Below, one piece after another: positions 16,751 to 25,359 of a DNA stretch of 64,000 nt. Both the position numbers and the translations under genes were made by a program. Below the pieces are notes generated by a model that was not told the DNA's origin, searched no databases, and saw only the letters and a list, made by a program, of their open reading frames with translations. Origin of the DNA: JBFHRE01 sp041746105 (GTDB lineage: Bacteria; Actinomycetota; Acidimicrobiia; Spongiisociales; ZC4RG35); the NCBI GenBank assembly GCA_041746105.1, contig JBGTHP010000003.1, forward strand, positions 221,596-285,595, in the 5' to 3' direction. The stretch's first letter is position 1. Every line of letters begins with the position of its first letter.

Positions 16751-18094
16751 ATGAGTCTGCAAGGTCCAAAAACCGCCGAATGGTTCGAACGGTCAAAACG
16801 CGTTTTGGTGAACGGAGTGTCGTCACAGTTTCGATACTGGGGTGACGAAGACACCATCGTGATCGATCGGGGCGAAGGTGGCCACATCTTCGACGCCGAC
16901 GGGCGCAGGTATATCGATTATCAACTCGGGTTCGGCCCGGTGATCCTGGGTCACGGCGACCCGTACGTATCACAGGCGGTCGCCGACATCGCCTTCCGCG
17001 GCAACGTTTATGCGATGACCCAAGAAATCGAGGTGGAAGCAGCAGAAAAGGTCATTTCGGTGCTCGGCTGGGCTCACCAGATGAGGTTCACCAACACCGG
17101 CACCGAGGCGACGATGCACGCCATTCGGCTGGCGCGAGGATGGTCGGCGCGGGACCTCGTGCTCAAGTTCGAAGGCGGTTATCACGGCGCGCACGACTAT
17201 GTCTTGTTCACCACGGCAGGTGCCCCACCCGCCCATCTCGGTTCACGTCTCCGCCCGGTACCCATTCAGGCATCATCCGGCATCCCTGAATCGATCAGAA
17301 GTTATGTCCGGACCTTGCCCTTCAACGACGTCGAACTACTCGAGGAGTTTTTTCTCGATCACGGTCGCGAACTGGCCGCCGTGATCGTCGAACCGATGGC
17401 GGCGAACTTCCTCGGCGTTCTGCCAGAGCCTGGGTTCCTCGAGAGATTGCGTGAGTTGTGCACCCAGAACGAAACCGTGTTGATCTATGACGAGGTCAAG
17501 ACGGGCTTCCGCCTCGGTCTCGATGGCGCTGTCGGTGCCTTCGGCGTCACACCCGACGTGGGAACCTATGCCAAGTCCCTCGGCAACGGATTCCCGGTCG
17601 CGGCAATCGCCCTGAACGAGGAGCTGACCGAAGCCTGGAGGATGGGAGGGATCGCACAGGCTGGAACCTATTCCGGCAACGCGATCGCTGCCGCCGCCGC
17701 CAAGGCGACCATCGAACGACTCGAAGACGGCTCGGTTTTTGCCCAGATCGACAAGATCGGCAGGGCGCTCATGGAAGGTCTCACCAATATTCTCGCCGAG
17801 CATGGAGTGGCTGGATCGGTCGTTGGGCATCCGTCTATGTTTTCGATCTTCCTTGGTGAAGGACGACCGACCGAATATCGCGATCTGGCCCATCACGACG
17901 CCCGGATATACAACAACACGGTTTTGGCCATGATCGAACGTGGGGTCATGCCGTGTCCGGACGCCAAAGAGACATGGTTCATGTGCGGAGCCCACAGCGA
18001 AGAAGACGTCGCCACGACGCTCCAGGTCTTCGAAGAGGCGTTCACCGAGACATTGGCGCGCGCCGGAACGCTCCCCACGTTCGAGGACGAATGA
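16751..18094 (+). CDS. Class III PLP aminotransferase, glutamate-1-semialdehyde aminomutase-like
   Basis: A 447-residue fold-type I PLP enzyme. Motifs: FTNTGTEATMHAIRLAR for cofactor phosphate, LIYDEVKTGFR with the pyridine-nitrogen Asp, and the PLP lysine K275 in YAKSLGNGFPVAA. The N-terminal PKTAEWFERSKRVLVNGVSS is typical of the glutamate-1-semialdehyde aminomutase-like group. It is unlikely to be HemL because the HemL-type substrate motifs are replaced and the gene sits in an operon with an oxidase. A role as an amine or omega-amino acid transaminase in the polyamine island is inferred. It overlaps the following oxidase gene by 4 nt. Confidence 0.82.
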   Translation: MSLQGPKTAEWFERSKRVLVNGVSSQFRYWGDEDTIVIDRGEGGHIFDADGRRYIDYQLGFGPVILGHGDPYVSQAVADIAFRGNVYAMTQEIEVEAAEKVISVLGWAHQMRFTNTGTEATMHAIRLARGWSARDLVLKFEGGYHGAHDYVLFTTAGAPPAHLGSRLRPVPIQASSGIPESIRSYVRTLPFNDVELLEEFFLDHGRELAAVIVEPMAANFLGVLPEPGFLERLRELCTQNETVLIYDEVKTGFRLGLDGAVGAFGVTPDVGTYAKSLGNGFPVAAIALNEELTEAWRMGGIAQAGTYSGNAIAAAAAKATIERLEDGSVFAQIDKIGRALMEGLTNILAEHGVAGSVVGHPSMFSIFLGEGRPTEYRDLAHHDARIYNNTVLAMIERGVMPCPDAKETWFMCGAHSEEDVATTLQVFEEAFTETLARAGTLPTFEDE

Positions 18095-19470
18095 ACTATC
18101 GATCCCTCAGCCTCTGGCACGACACGTTGCCGGAGGGTTTGCCGGTCCCTCGGTCTCCGCTCGACGGCTCGATCAGGGCCGACGTTGCGATCGTCGGGGC
18201 CGGTTACACAGGTCTCTGGGCTTCGTATTACCTCAAGCTTCTCCAACCCGACCTCCGGATCGTTGTCATCGAGGCAGAAATCGCAGGTTTTGGGGCGTCG
18301 GGCCGGAATGGGGGATGGGCGTCGGGGGAGTTCGCCTTGAACATGCGAACCGCGACCGGTTCTTACGGCGAGTCTGGAGTTCAGTCGTTGTTTCGTACGG
18401 TGTTTGCGTCGATCGACGAGATCGGATCCGTCTGCCGGCGAGAAGGGATCGACTCCGATTTCCACAAGGGTGGAACGGTCACCTTTGCCACCTCACCGGC
18501 CCAGGTCGCACGTCTCCAGAAGTTGGTTGGGGCGGAGCGCGATGCCGGTTTCGGCGAGGATGACGTGCGCTGGCTCGACGCCGCCGAAACGGCTCTTGTT
18601 GGATCAACCGAACAGGCGCTCGGCTCTGTGTTCACGCCGCACTGCGCTGCGATCCATCCCGGCAAATTGGCCCGTGGTCTGGCCTCGGTGGTGGAGCGGA
18701 TGGGCGTCGAAATCTACGAGCAGACCGCGGCGACCTCGATCGAGCCGGGGATGGTCGTGACTCGGACTGGTTCAGTGTTGTCTCCGGTGATCCTCACCTG
18801 CACCGAGGCGTTTTCGGTCTCATTGCCGGGTCGCAGGAGGGACGTGGCTCCGATCTACTCGTTGATGATCGCGACCGAACCGCTTTCTCAAGAGATCTGG
18901 GATGAGATCGGCCTCGCCGACCGGCCAACCTTCAACGACGCGAGGCACCTGGTGATCTACGGGCAGCGCACCGCGGATGGGCGACTGGCGTTTGGAGGGC
19001 GCGGGGCCCCGTACCACTTCGGGTCGAAGATAAAGAGAAGTTATGAACAGGATGACGCCACCCACCAGAACATCGCAGAGGTATTGCGCTGGCTGTTCCC
19101 ACAAATTGGAGGGGCGCAGATAACCCATCGTTGGGGTGGTGCAGTTGCGGTACCGAGGGATTGGAATGCGTCGATCTCCTTCGACCGTGCCAGCGGTTTG
19201 GGCAGAGCAGGGGGCTACGTCGGTGCCGGAGTGACAGCGTCCAACCTCGGTGGACGCACGCTGGCCGACCTCGTCCTCAGACGCGAAACCGACCTCGTTC
19301 ACCTGCCTTGGGTGGGTCATCGATCGCGGAGGTGGGAACCGGAGCCACTCCGTTTTGTGGGAATCAACGCAGGTCGCGCCTTGGCACCGTGGGCCGATCG
19401 CCGGGAACTGCGATCGGGAAAACCGTCGCGTGTGCTAGGAGGCGCCCTAAAGCTCCTCACCGGTCACTGA
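18091..19470 (+). CDS. FAD-dependent oxidoreductase, PuuB/DAO-like
   Basis: A 459-residue flavoprotein of the D-amino-acid-oxidase superfamily. The N-terminal dinucleotide-binding motif is VAIVGAGYTGLWASYYL, preceded by SLWHDTLPEGL, a typical leader of gamma-glutamylputrescine oxidase-like proteins. GFGASGRNGGWASGE is the second flavin-contact motif of the family. The C-terminal GYVGAGVTASNLGGRTLADL contacts FAD. Start ATG 18091 overlaps the aminotransferase stop. Substrate is inferred to be an amine such as putrescine or an N-substituted derivative; other amines are possible. No glutamylputrescine synthetase gene is in the window. Confidence 0.85.
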   Translation: MNYRSLSLWHDTLPEGLPVPRSPLDGSIRADVAIVGAGYTGLWASYYLKLLQPDLRIVVIEAEIAGFGASGRNGGWASGEFALNMRTATGSYGESGVQSLFRTVFASIDEIGSVCRREGIDSDFHKGGTVTFATSPAQVARLQKLVGAERDAGFGEDDVRWLDAAETALVGSTEQALGSVFTPHCAAIHPGKLARGLASVVERMGVEIYEQTAATSIEPGMVVTRTGSVLSPVILTCTEAFSVSLPGRRRDVAPIYSLMIATEPLSQEIWDEIGLADRPTFNDARHLVIYGQRTADGRLAFGGRGAPYHFGSKIKRSYEQDDATHQNIAEVLRWLFPQIGGAQITHRWGGAVAVPRDWNASISFDRASGLGRAGGYVGAGVTASNLGGRTLADLVLRRETDLVHLPWVGHRSRRWEPEPLRFVGINAGRALAPWADRRELRSGKPSRVLGGALKLLTGH

Positions 19471-19507
19471 CCGTGGCCCCAAAAACCGGTCTCATAAAGA
19501 GGACAAT

Positions 19508-19945
19508 GTGACCACCGTCCGTCGTGGGACGCAAGCGGATCTCGACGACCTTTTGGTTCTTGTCGAGGAATATTGCGTTGCCGACGACCACCCATTTGAC
19601 GAGAGCACGGTACGAAGGGCACTGGGGCCATTGCTGGTCGACGAAACGTATGGTGTGGTGTGGGTGGTCGAACACTCTGGAACCCCGGCCGGTTACGCCG
19701 TCGTGACCTGGTCTTGGTCCCTCGAGTCGGGTGGCCGGGACGCGTTGCTCGATGAGATCTACATCGCAGAACCAGGGCGCGGGATCGGCTCGGCCCTCAT
19801 GAACAAGATTCTCGAGCACTGCCGCGCCCGGGGTCTACCGAGGATTTTTCTGGAAACTGAACAACCGAATGTTGATGCGAGGCGTTTCTACGGACGCCAC
19901 GGGTTCCGTTCGGAGGACTCGATCTGGATGGTCGCCGACTTGTGA
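19508..19945 (+). CDS. GNAT family N-acetyltransferase
   Basis: A 145-residue acetyltransferase starting at GTG 19508, preceded by GAGG about 6 nt upstream. Motif A is IAEPGRGIGSALMNKIL and motif B FLETEQPNVDARRFYGRHGF, both complete. The N-terminal TTVRRGTQADLDDLLVLVEEY is a standard GNAT first strand and helix. Substrate is unknown. It stands alone, 37 nt after the oxidase gene on the same strand, and may be part of the same transcript. Confidence 0.85.
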   Translation: MTTVRRGTQADLDDLLVLVEEYCVADDHPFDESTVRRALGPLLVDETYGVVWVVEHSGTPAGYAVVTWSWSLESGGRDALLDEIYIAEPGRGIGSALMNKILEHCRARGLPRIFLETEQPNVDARRFYGRHGFRSEDSIWMVADL

Positions 19946-19955
19946 GCAGACGGCT

Positions 19956-20321
19956 CTAGGGGACTATCACGTAGAGCTTCTTTGTGGTCTCGAGGATGTC
20001 CCAGCGTCCAGACCAACCTTTTGGCAGGACCATCACATCGCCTGGACCGATCTCGGTGACGGCACCGCCGGCGTCCGTCATCCTGACTCGACCGCTCAGA
20101 ATGTGAACGACCTCCGTGTCTGGTCGCTCGACGATCTCCCAACCACCCGGTGTGCACTCCCACAGGCCCACTGCGACGGGCAAACCTTCACCGGCGAACT
20201 CCACGATGGAAGTGTTCGGATCGCCGGAGTCGGCCCCGTGGCGGGGGCGGCAGGCTCGAGCGGGGCCGCGATAGATCCAAAGAGTGAGCGCATCGGTGTC
20301 ATCAAAGCACGATCGGCGCAA
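19956..20321 (-). CDS. Cupin domain protein (DUF861/ureidoglycine aminohydrolase-like)
   Basis: A 121-residue single-domain cupin. The segments WECTPGGWEIVE, VVHILSGRVRMTD, and IGPGDVMVLPKGWSGRW are the conserved strands of the cupin_3/DUF861 family. The first metal-binding histidine region is altered as usual in that family. Function of such small cupins is variable (ethanolamine or ureidoglycine metabolism, or structural). The N-terminal start is uncertain: ATG 20321 has no obvious ribosome binding site, and about 25 N-terminal residues may be extra. It is read convergently with the GNAT gene. Confidence 0.75.
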   Translation of the reverse strand: MRRSCFDDTDALTLWIYRGPARACRPRHGADSGDPNTSIVEFAGEGLPVAVGLWECTPGGWEIVERPDTEVVHILSGRVRMTDAGGAVTEIGPGDVMVLPKGWSGRWDILETTKKLYVIVP

Positions 20322-20348
20322 CCCGGTCGATCGAGGGCCGCTCCGGGT

Positions 20349-20849
20349 TCATCCGGCTGCTGCCGCGATCGGCTCGCCTTCTGGAAAGAACGTATACACC
20401 CTCTCGCCTGAGAACAGTTTGGCCGCCGGATCCCATGGAAAAAAGATGACCACCCGGAACGTGACCGTTTCACCGGTGGGCGCCCAGCCGAGCCACTCTG
20501 CGTCATGAGTCCCTGTGACCACCGCTTCCTCGCACACGCCCTGGGGGCCGATGACGATGTGGGTCAGGTTGAATTCGATGTCGGGAAAAGCGCCGAGCAA
20601 ACCCATATAGAACCTCGTAGCGCCCTCGTGTCCCTCCCATCGATGTCCCGTTTGCACCAGTTCGTAGACGCAGTCGTCGGTAAGCGTCGCCATCAGGCCG
20701 GGAATGCTCCTTGAATCCTCTGCCAGAGAATGTGCCTTCCACAATTCACGGATCTGCTCGTACTCGTCGGTTCCACGGGTCAACAGTTCGCGAACGCTCT
20801 CTCGCTTCGCTCGCATCTCGTCGAGCAGAGCCTCAGCCACTTCACTCAC
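20349..20849 (-). CDS. SnoaL/NTF2-like ester cyclase family protein
   Basis: A 166-residue protein with an N-terminal helical region (about 1-35) followed by an NTF2-like cone fold (ELWKAHSLAEDSRSIPGL, LTDDCVYELVQTG, GHEGATRFYMGLLGAFPDIEF, TGETVTFRVVIFFPWD). This layout matches SnoaL-like polyketide cyclase/ester cyclase proteins, most of which have unknown substrates. GTG 20849 is preceded by a purine-rich GGAGGGAAGGAAG stretch. It lies 27 nt upstream of the cupin gene on the same strand, suggesting co-transcription. Confidence 0.75.
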   Translation of the reverse strand: MSEVAEALLDEMRAKRESVRELLTRGTDEYEQIRELWKAHSLAEDSRSIPGLMATLTDDCVYELVQTGHRWEGHEGATRFYMGLLGAFPDIEFNLTHIVIGPQGVCEEAVVTGTHDAEWLGWAPTGETVTFRVVIFFPWDPAAKLFSGERVYTFFPEGEPIAAAAG

Positions 20850-20868
20850 GATCTTCCTTCCCTCCTGA

Positions 20869-20896
20869 TTTCGCCCAATGCTAGGTCTGGGCGAAA
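20869..20896 (-). terminator. Perfect 9-bp hairpin between uppP and the NTF2-like gene
   Basis: TTTCGCCCA and TGGGCGAAA are perfect complements separated by 10 nt. The position just after uppP suggests a terminator for that transcript, but no U-rich tract follows on the minus strand. Confidence 0.45.
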
Positions 20897-20909
20897 AGGC
20901 GACGTCTTC

Positions 20910-21722
20910 TCACAGCGCGCCGGCGCCGACGAGCACCAGTATGAGCGAACCCGCGAGGACCCTGTAGACGGCGAATGTCCTGAAGGTGTGGGTTCCGATA
21001 TAGCGCAGAAGCCAACTCGTCGCCATTAGGGCGGTAACGAACGATACGGCGGTCCCCACCGCGATCTCGCCGAGTCTTCCTTCGTTGCTGATTTGTGAGA
21101 AGTTGCGGGCGAGGTCATAGACAGTGGCGCCACCGAGGGTGGGTAAAGCGAGATAGAAACTGAATGTGGTGGCGCTTCGCCGGTCAAGTCCGACCAGGAG
21201 GCCGCCGACGATGGTGGCGCCAGAACGTGACACGCCAGGAATCAACGCCGTCACCTGGGCGAGGCCGATCTTCAATGCCTGCCCCACCGTCACATGCTCG
21301 GGAAGACCCGACTTCTGGCCCCGCTCATCCTGGCTTGTGTGTGGGCGTCTTTCGACCGCCCAGAGGAAAGCCCCACCGAGGATCAACGCGACGCCAACGG
21401 TGAGCGGAGAAAAAAGGGTTCTTTTGATCAGATCGCCGAGCAACAAACCGGCGACGACCGCCGGAACAAAGGCGATCGCCAGAATCTTCCAGAAAGTGGC
21501 ATGGGTTCGGGGGTGAAAGATGCGCTCGAAGAGGTCCGTTCGGTAGTACCAGACGACGGCCAGCACTGCTCCCAGTTGAATGACGATCTCGAAAGTTCCC
21601 CCGGAGTCTTCGACTCCAAGCGCCTTCGATGCGACGATCAGATGCCCAGTCGAGGAGATCGGAAGGAATTCGGTTATGCCTTCGACCACACCGAGCACGG
21701 CCGCTTTGAGAAGGGCGATCAT
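20910..21722 (-). CDS. uppP: Undecaprenyl-diphosphate phosphatase
   Basis: A 270-residue membrane enzyme of the BacA/UppP family that recycles undecaprenyl diphosphate to the monophosphate carrier for peptidoglycan and other surface polymers. The two active-site motifs are intact: EGITEFLPISSTGHL (residues about 14-28) and PGVSRSGATIVGGL. About eight membrane segments are predicted. ATG 21722 is chosen because it opens the conserved first helix MIALLKAAVLG; an upstream in-frame ATG would add an unrelated tail overlapping the SAF gene. It also confers bacitracin tolerance in other bacteria. It follows fmdB and a SAF-domain gene on the same strand. Confidence 0.95.
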   Translation of the reverse strand: MIALLKAAVLGVVEGITEFLPISSTGHLIVASKALGVEDSGGTFEIVIQLGAVLAVVWYYRTDLFERIFHPRTHATFWKILAIAFVPAVVAGLLLGDLIKRTLFSPLTVGVALILGGAFLWAVERRPHTSQDERGQKSGLPEHVTVGQALKIGLAQVTALIPGVSRSGATIVGGLLVGLDRRSATTFSFYLALPTLGGATVYDLARNFSQISNEGRLGEIAVGTAVSFVTALMATSWLLRYIGTHTFRTFAVYRVLAGSLILVLVGAGAL

Positions 21723-21738
21723 CGGAGGCGACGATAGA

Positions 21739-22257
21739 TCACCTGTCGATGAAGACCACGATCCGTCCATCTGTCAGGGCAGCGGCCACTTCGGCAGTGT
21801 CGTCCGGCGGAATCGCCACCAGGGCTTGGAAGGGATCAAATCCGTTCGATGGGATCATTTCTCGAACCAGACCGGGAACTTCCCTGGTGGCCCGATCCGA
21901 CACGACCACGAGTGTGAGTTCTGTTCCGGAGGGCAAATTGGTTGCGACCTTGAGGAGAAGGCTCCTCCAGCCGTCCGGAATCGAGCGTCGGGCCGCGCCC
22001 ATCGAAGCGAGGAGCGGTTCGCCGATGTTGACGGAGCGCGACACAACCATGGGCAGGTCTATCTGTGGGAGGAGCCCGGCCGGAACCAGCTTCATCACTA
22101 CGTCACCTTCCCCGATTTCGGTCCCGGCGGCCACATCATGAGCAACAAAAGGATGCAGAACCGACGCCCCGGGTTTGATCTGTAGGGCTATCGACACGAT
22201 CACGATCAGCCATCCGGCGGTCCACCTCAGGTATGGGGGGCGCGAAAGCCAGAACAT
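21739..22257 (-). CDS. SAF domain protein with N-terminal membrane anchor
   Basis: A 172-residue protein with one membrane helix (about residues 12-27). A SAF-type domain follows, about 40-105: LHPFVAHDVAAGTEIGEGDVVMKLVPAG then LPMVVSRSVNIGEPLLASM. This organisation resembles the CpaB/RcpC pilus-assembly proteins but is shorter and lacks their second domain. The C-terminal part (LVVVSDRATREVPGLVREM, then AEVAAALTDGRIVVFIDR) is less familiar. It lies 16 nt from uppP and 42 nt from fmdB, in what looks like one operon. No other pilus genes are nearby. Confidence 0.7.
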   Translation of the reverse strand: MFWLSRPPYLRWTAGWLIVIVSIALQIKPGASVLHPFVAHDVAAGTEIGEGDVVMKLVPAGLLPQIDLPMVVSRSVNIGEPLLASMGAARRSIPDGWRSLLLKVATNLPSGTELTLVVVSDRATREVPGLVREMIPSNGFDPFQALVAIPPDDTAEVAAALTDGRIVVFIDR

Positions 22258-22299
22258 GGCTTCGAACCTATTGGAAGGGGGGCGGCTTGAGAAGCCGGT

Positions 22300-22632
22300 T
22301 CAGTCGGAGCTGGATTTGCTGGCGGTGCCCGAGCCGGGTTCCGTGCTTTTTGGAGCCGAAGGCCCACTGCTCGAGTTCGAGCTGGTGCCGTCGCTTGAGC
22401 TCGAACCTCCGCTCGGTGTAGAAGTGCCGCCCGATGTCGAACCGGAACTGCTCGAGTCCCTCGAGTCGGTCACGTAGAAACCCGATCCCTTGAAAACGAT
22501 GCCCGACACGTGGAAGACCTTTTCGAGAGTCCCACCGCAGTCTTGATGTCGCTTGAGTGGCTTGGCCGAAAATGACTGGAATACGTCGAATCGTTCCTGA
22601 CACTTCTTGCATTGATACTCGTACGTCGGCAC
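22300..22632 (-). CDS. FmdB family zinc ribbon protein with Ser/Gly-rich tail
   Basis: A 110-residue protein. The first 55 residues form the FmdB-type zinc ribbon, PTYEYQCKKCQERFDVFQ, with a second metal site around residues 28-32. Residues about 62-110 are nearly all Ser, Gly, Thr and Pro, a disordered tail typical of actinobacterial FmdB homologues. The family is often called a putative regulatory protein, without clear proof. GTG 22632 is preferred because it begins the conserved domain and has GGAG upstream; the longer frame would add an unrelated leader. Confidence 0.85.
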   Translation of the reverse strand: MPTYEYQCKKCQERFDVFQSFSAKPLKRHQDCGGTLEKVFHVSGIVFKGSGFYVTDSRDSSSSGSTSGGTSTPSGGSSSSDGTSSNSSSGPSAPKSTEPGSGTASKSSSD

Positions 22633-22738
22633 GAAACAGACTCCGGTGGGTTTCGGGAAGCTCAATGATACGGGAACCGTCCCGGCTACCGCCAACCCAG
22701 GTGCCGATACCAGTCCAATGAGCACGGCGGCAGATGGG

Positions 22739-22744
22739 TAGTCT
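22739..22744 (+). promoter_or_regulatory. Putative -10 element (TAGTCT) for leaderless plsY mRNA
   Basis: TAGTCT ends 7 nt before GTG 22752. It lies downstream of an in-frame ATG at 22734, so if it is the promoter, that ATG is not transcribed and GTG 22752 is the true start. Confidence 0.45.
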
Positions 22745-22751
22745 CGTGCCG

Positions 22752-23351
22752 GTGCCTATCTGGATTGCCCTCATCGGTTCGTACCTCATCGGATCGCTCG
22801 ACTTTGCTGTGGTCATCTCCAAGGCGCACGGAGTCGATATCCACGAGGTCGGATCGGGAAACCCAGGTGCCTCGAATGTTTTGCGTACCCTAGGTCGGGG
22901 ACCGGCGGCGATGGTTTTTCTGGGCGACGCATTGAAGGGAGTCATCGCGGCGGCGATCGGCATGCTGGCGGCCGGTCGAACCGGCATGGATTTTCTGGCT
23001 CCGACGGCTTTTGCTGCGGGATTGGTCGCTGTCGTCGGACACTGTTTTCCGATCTACCACCGTTTCAAAGGAGGCAAGGGGGTGGCTACGGGTGCAGGCG
23101 TGATTCTCTTCACATTGCCGATCGTGGCCGGGGTCCTGACGCTGGTCTGGGTCATGCTGGCGCGGATGTTCAAGGTCGCCTCGATCGCGTCCTTGGTCGC
23201 GGTGTTGCTGGCCGTGCCGCTCGCTCTCTGGCAAGGCGTGCGTGGGTGGTCGCTGGTTGCTCTAAGCGCCATGCTCGGCTTGATCGTGTGGCGGCATACG
23301 CCCAATATCAAAAGGATGATCGGTGGGTCTGAACAAAGGGTGCCTACATGA
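22752..23351 (+). CDS. plsY: Glycerol-3-phosphate acyltransferase PlsY
   Basis: A 199-residue membrane enzyme that acylates glycerol-3-phosphate using acyl-phosphate, the first step of phospholipid synthesis. The three conserved loops are present: the motif near SYLIGSLDFAVV, GSGNPGASNVLRTLG, and KGGKGVATG. About five membrane helices are predicted. GTG 22752 is chosen over ATG 22734 because of the -10 element at 22739 and because it removes a six-residue non-conserved leader. It overlaps the following nucleotidyltransferase gene by 4 nt. Confidence 0.93.
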   Translation: MPIWIALIGSYLIGSLDFAVVISKAHGVDIHEVGSGNPGASNVLRTLGRGPAAMVFLGDALKGVIAAAIGMLAAGRTGMDFLAPTAFAAGLVAVVGHCFPIYHRFKGGKGVATGAGVILFTLPIVAGVLTLVWVMLARMFKVASIASLVAVLLAVPLALWQGVRGWSLVALSAMLGLIVWRHTPNIKRMIGGSEQRVPT

Positions 23352-24136
23352 ATGTTGAGGTAGCGGTGATTCCGGCGGCCGGCCGAGGGACCCGTATGCG
23401 GCCCGCCAGCCGCGTCGTGCCCAAGGCTCTCATAACGGTTGTCGACCGTCCGGCCATCCAATACGGGGTGGAGGAGGCGGCTCGAGCCGGCGCCAACGAA
23501 GTGATCCTCGTCGTCGACCTCGACGCCGGCCGGCAGATCGAACAACACTTTTCGATAGAGGGTCCACTCCCGGGACTCGAGCACGTCCGGGTCCGCCTCG
23601 CAGTCCAGGAGGAGCCGTTGGGCCTCGGTCACGCCGTGCATGTTGCAGAAGAGATGGTGGCGGGTCGCCCCTTCTTGTGTTTGCTCGCCGACAACATCGT
23701 TCGGCCAGGCCAGGATGTGCTCGCCGAAATGGCCAAATTGTCAGCCGGGGTCGAATCGGTGGTTTGTCTCCGGTCACTCACCGATGAATTTCTGGGCCGT
23801 TACGGGGTGATCGTCCCCACCGGCTCCGATCCGATCAGAGTTGGCGGCGCCGTCGAGAAGCCGGGCGTCGAACGGGCGCCGTCGCGTCTCGGCCTGATTG
23901 GCCGTTACGTCTTCACGGCCGAGGTTTTTGACGCGATTCGTCAGATCGAGCCTGGCGTGGGCGGCGAACTCCAACTGACGGACGCCATCGACTTACTTGG
24001 CCGATCAGGGCGCTGTCTCGGTTGGGAGTCTCCCACCGACCTTCTCGATGTTGGAACTCCGCCAGGACTCCTCGAGGCGAGTTTTGTCCTTGGACAGGCC
24101 ATGTTTGGAACCCTGGCTGAACACGTCGGGCAATGA
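23348..24136 (+). CDS. galU: GalU-like sugar-1-phosphate nucleotidyltransferase
   Basis: A 262-residue nucleotidyltransferase of the GalU branch, which makes UDP-glucose from UTP and glucose-1-phosphate. The signature IPAAGRGTRMRP is followed by the catalytic VPKALI, and the substrate-binding YGVEEAARAGANEV lies nearby. LADNI replaces the more usual LxDD metal motif, and GVVVEKP-like becomes GAVEKPGVERAPS. GGELQLTDAI is the family C-terminal motif. The protein is about 30 residues shorter than most GalU. It is coupled to plsY and moeA; galU followed by moeA is also seen in mycobacteria. Confidence 0.85.
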   Translation: MNVEVAVIPAAGRGTRMRPASRVVPKALITVVDRPAIQYGVEEAARAGANEVILVVDLDAGRQIEQHFSIEGPLPGLEHVRVRLAVQEEPLGLGHAVHVAEEMVAGRPFLCLLADNIVRPGQDVLAEMAKLSAGVESVVCLRSLTDEFLGRYGVIVPTGSDPIRVGGAVEKPGVERAPSRLGLIGRYVFTAEVFDAIRQIEPGVGGELQLTDAIDLLGRSGRCLGWESPTDLLDVGTPPGLLEASFVLGQAMFGTLAEHVGQ

Positions 24137-25359
24137 AGCCGCTCGAGGAGGCCCAAGCCCAGGTTCTGGCGTCCGTAGCGCAACTCCCATCCGGCCCGAC
24201 TCCGCTCATGGAGGCGCTCGGGCTTGTCCTCGCCGAACCGGTGGTGGCGGGAGAGGACGTTCCGCCCTTCGACAACTCGGCCGTCGACGGCTACGCAGTG
24301 GCTTCTGCGGATCTCGGTCAGCCTCCATGTCGTCTTCGAGTGACAGAAGACGTACCGGCCGGCTCGGTCGCCGTCGGTGTGGTGAAAGCCGGTACTGCGA
24401 TCAAGATCATGACCGGGGCCCCGATCCCGCCCGGCGCAGATGCGGTTGTGCGGGTAGAGGACACTAGATCAGATGGCACAGACGTCATCATCGATGTGAC
24501 GGTGGAGCCGAGCACGGCGTTGCGTAGATCGGGAGGTGACGTCAAGGAGGGCGAGACGGTGTTTGGCCCCGGCACCCGTCTCGGTCCCCGGCATCTGGGG
24601 GTTCTGGCTTCGTTGGGAGTCTCTCATCCATCGGTCGTGCGCAGACCAACAGTCGCCATTTTTTCCACCGGCGACGAGGTCACCGATTTTGCGATAGACA
24701 AATTGCGACCCGGCCAGATTCGCGATTCCAATCGACCGCTTCTGGCCGGTCTTCTGAGCACGTTGGGGGTGACAGTGGTCGACGGAGGGATCATCGGTGA
24801 CGATGCAGGTCAACTGCGCCGCGCCCTGGTGGACTCCGCCGCGACCTGTGACGCGGTCGCCACCAGCGGCGGTGTCTCGATGGGGGATTATGACCTCGTC
24901 AAACAAGTCTTGGGTGAGCTGGGGGGCATCGAGCTGTGGCGGGTTGCCATGCAACCTGCGAAGCCGTTCGCGTTCGGCATGATCGACGGAACTCCTCTCT
25001 TTGGTCTGCCCGGAAACCCGGTTTCGGTATTCGTTGCGTTTGAGCAATTCCTCCGTCCGGCTCTGCTCAAGATGATGGGTTCTCCGCGTCTGTTCCGACC
25101 TCGGGTGAGCGGAAAGCTCGCCGAATCGGTAGACACCGACCCGGAGAAAACCGTCTTCTTGCGGGTGAATGTCGAATTGCGCGGTGACGATTGGATTGCG
25201 GCCCTATCCGGCGGACAGTCGTCAAATGTGTTGAGTGCAACAGCCGATGCCGATTGTTTCGCGGTCGTTCCTCGCGGTGTGGGTGCTTTGGAGAAAGGAG
25301 CCGAAGTCATCTTGGAGATGTTCGATTGGCCAGAGCAAGGAGGCGTCAATGTCCGATGA
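24133..25359 (+). CDS. moeA: Molybdopterin molybdotransferase MoeA
   Basis: A 408-residue enzyme that inserts molybdate into adenylylated molybdopterin in the final step of molybdenum cofactor synthesis. It has the N-terminal SFDNSAVDGYA-type motif (PFDNSAVDGYAV), the GAPIPPGADAVVRVED motif, the MogA-like central domain with STGDEV and SGGVSMGDYDLVK, PGNPVSVFVAFEQF, and a C-terminal domain IV. The start overlaps the galU stop by 4 nt. Its own stop overlaps the moaC start by 11 nt. Confidence 0.95.
   Translation: MKPLEEAQAQVLASVAQLPSGPTPLMEALGLVLAEPVVAGEDVPPFDNSAVDGYAVASADLGQPPCRLRVTEDVPAGSVAVGVVKAGTAIKIMTGAPIPPGADAVVRVEDTRSDGTDVIIDVTVEPSTALRRSGGDVKEGETVFGPGTRLGPRHLGVLASLGVSHPSVVRRPTVAIFSTGDEVTDFAIDKLRPGQIRDSNRPLLAGLLSTLGVTVVDGGIIGDDAGQLRRALVDSAATCDAVATSGGVSMGDYDLVKQVLGELGGIELWRVAMQPAKPFAFGMIDGTPLFGLPGNPVSVFVAFEQFLRPALLKMMGSPRLFRPRVSGKLAESVDTDPEKTVFLRVNVELRGDDWIAALSGGQSSNVLSATADADCFAVVPRGVGALEKGAEVILEMFDWPEQGGVNVR

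Noticed and set aside
16751..18094. HemL, glutamate-1-semialdehyde aminomutase for heme synthesis
   Set aside because: The PLP-lysine and substrate motifs differ from HemL and the gene is coupled to an amine oxidase-like gene rather than heme genes.
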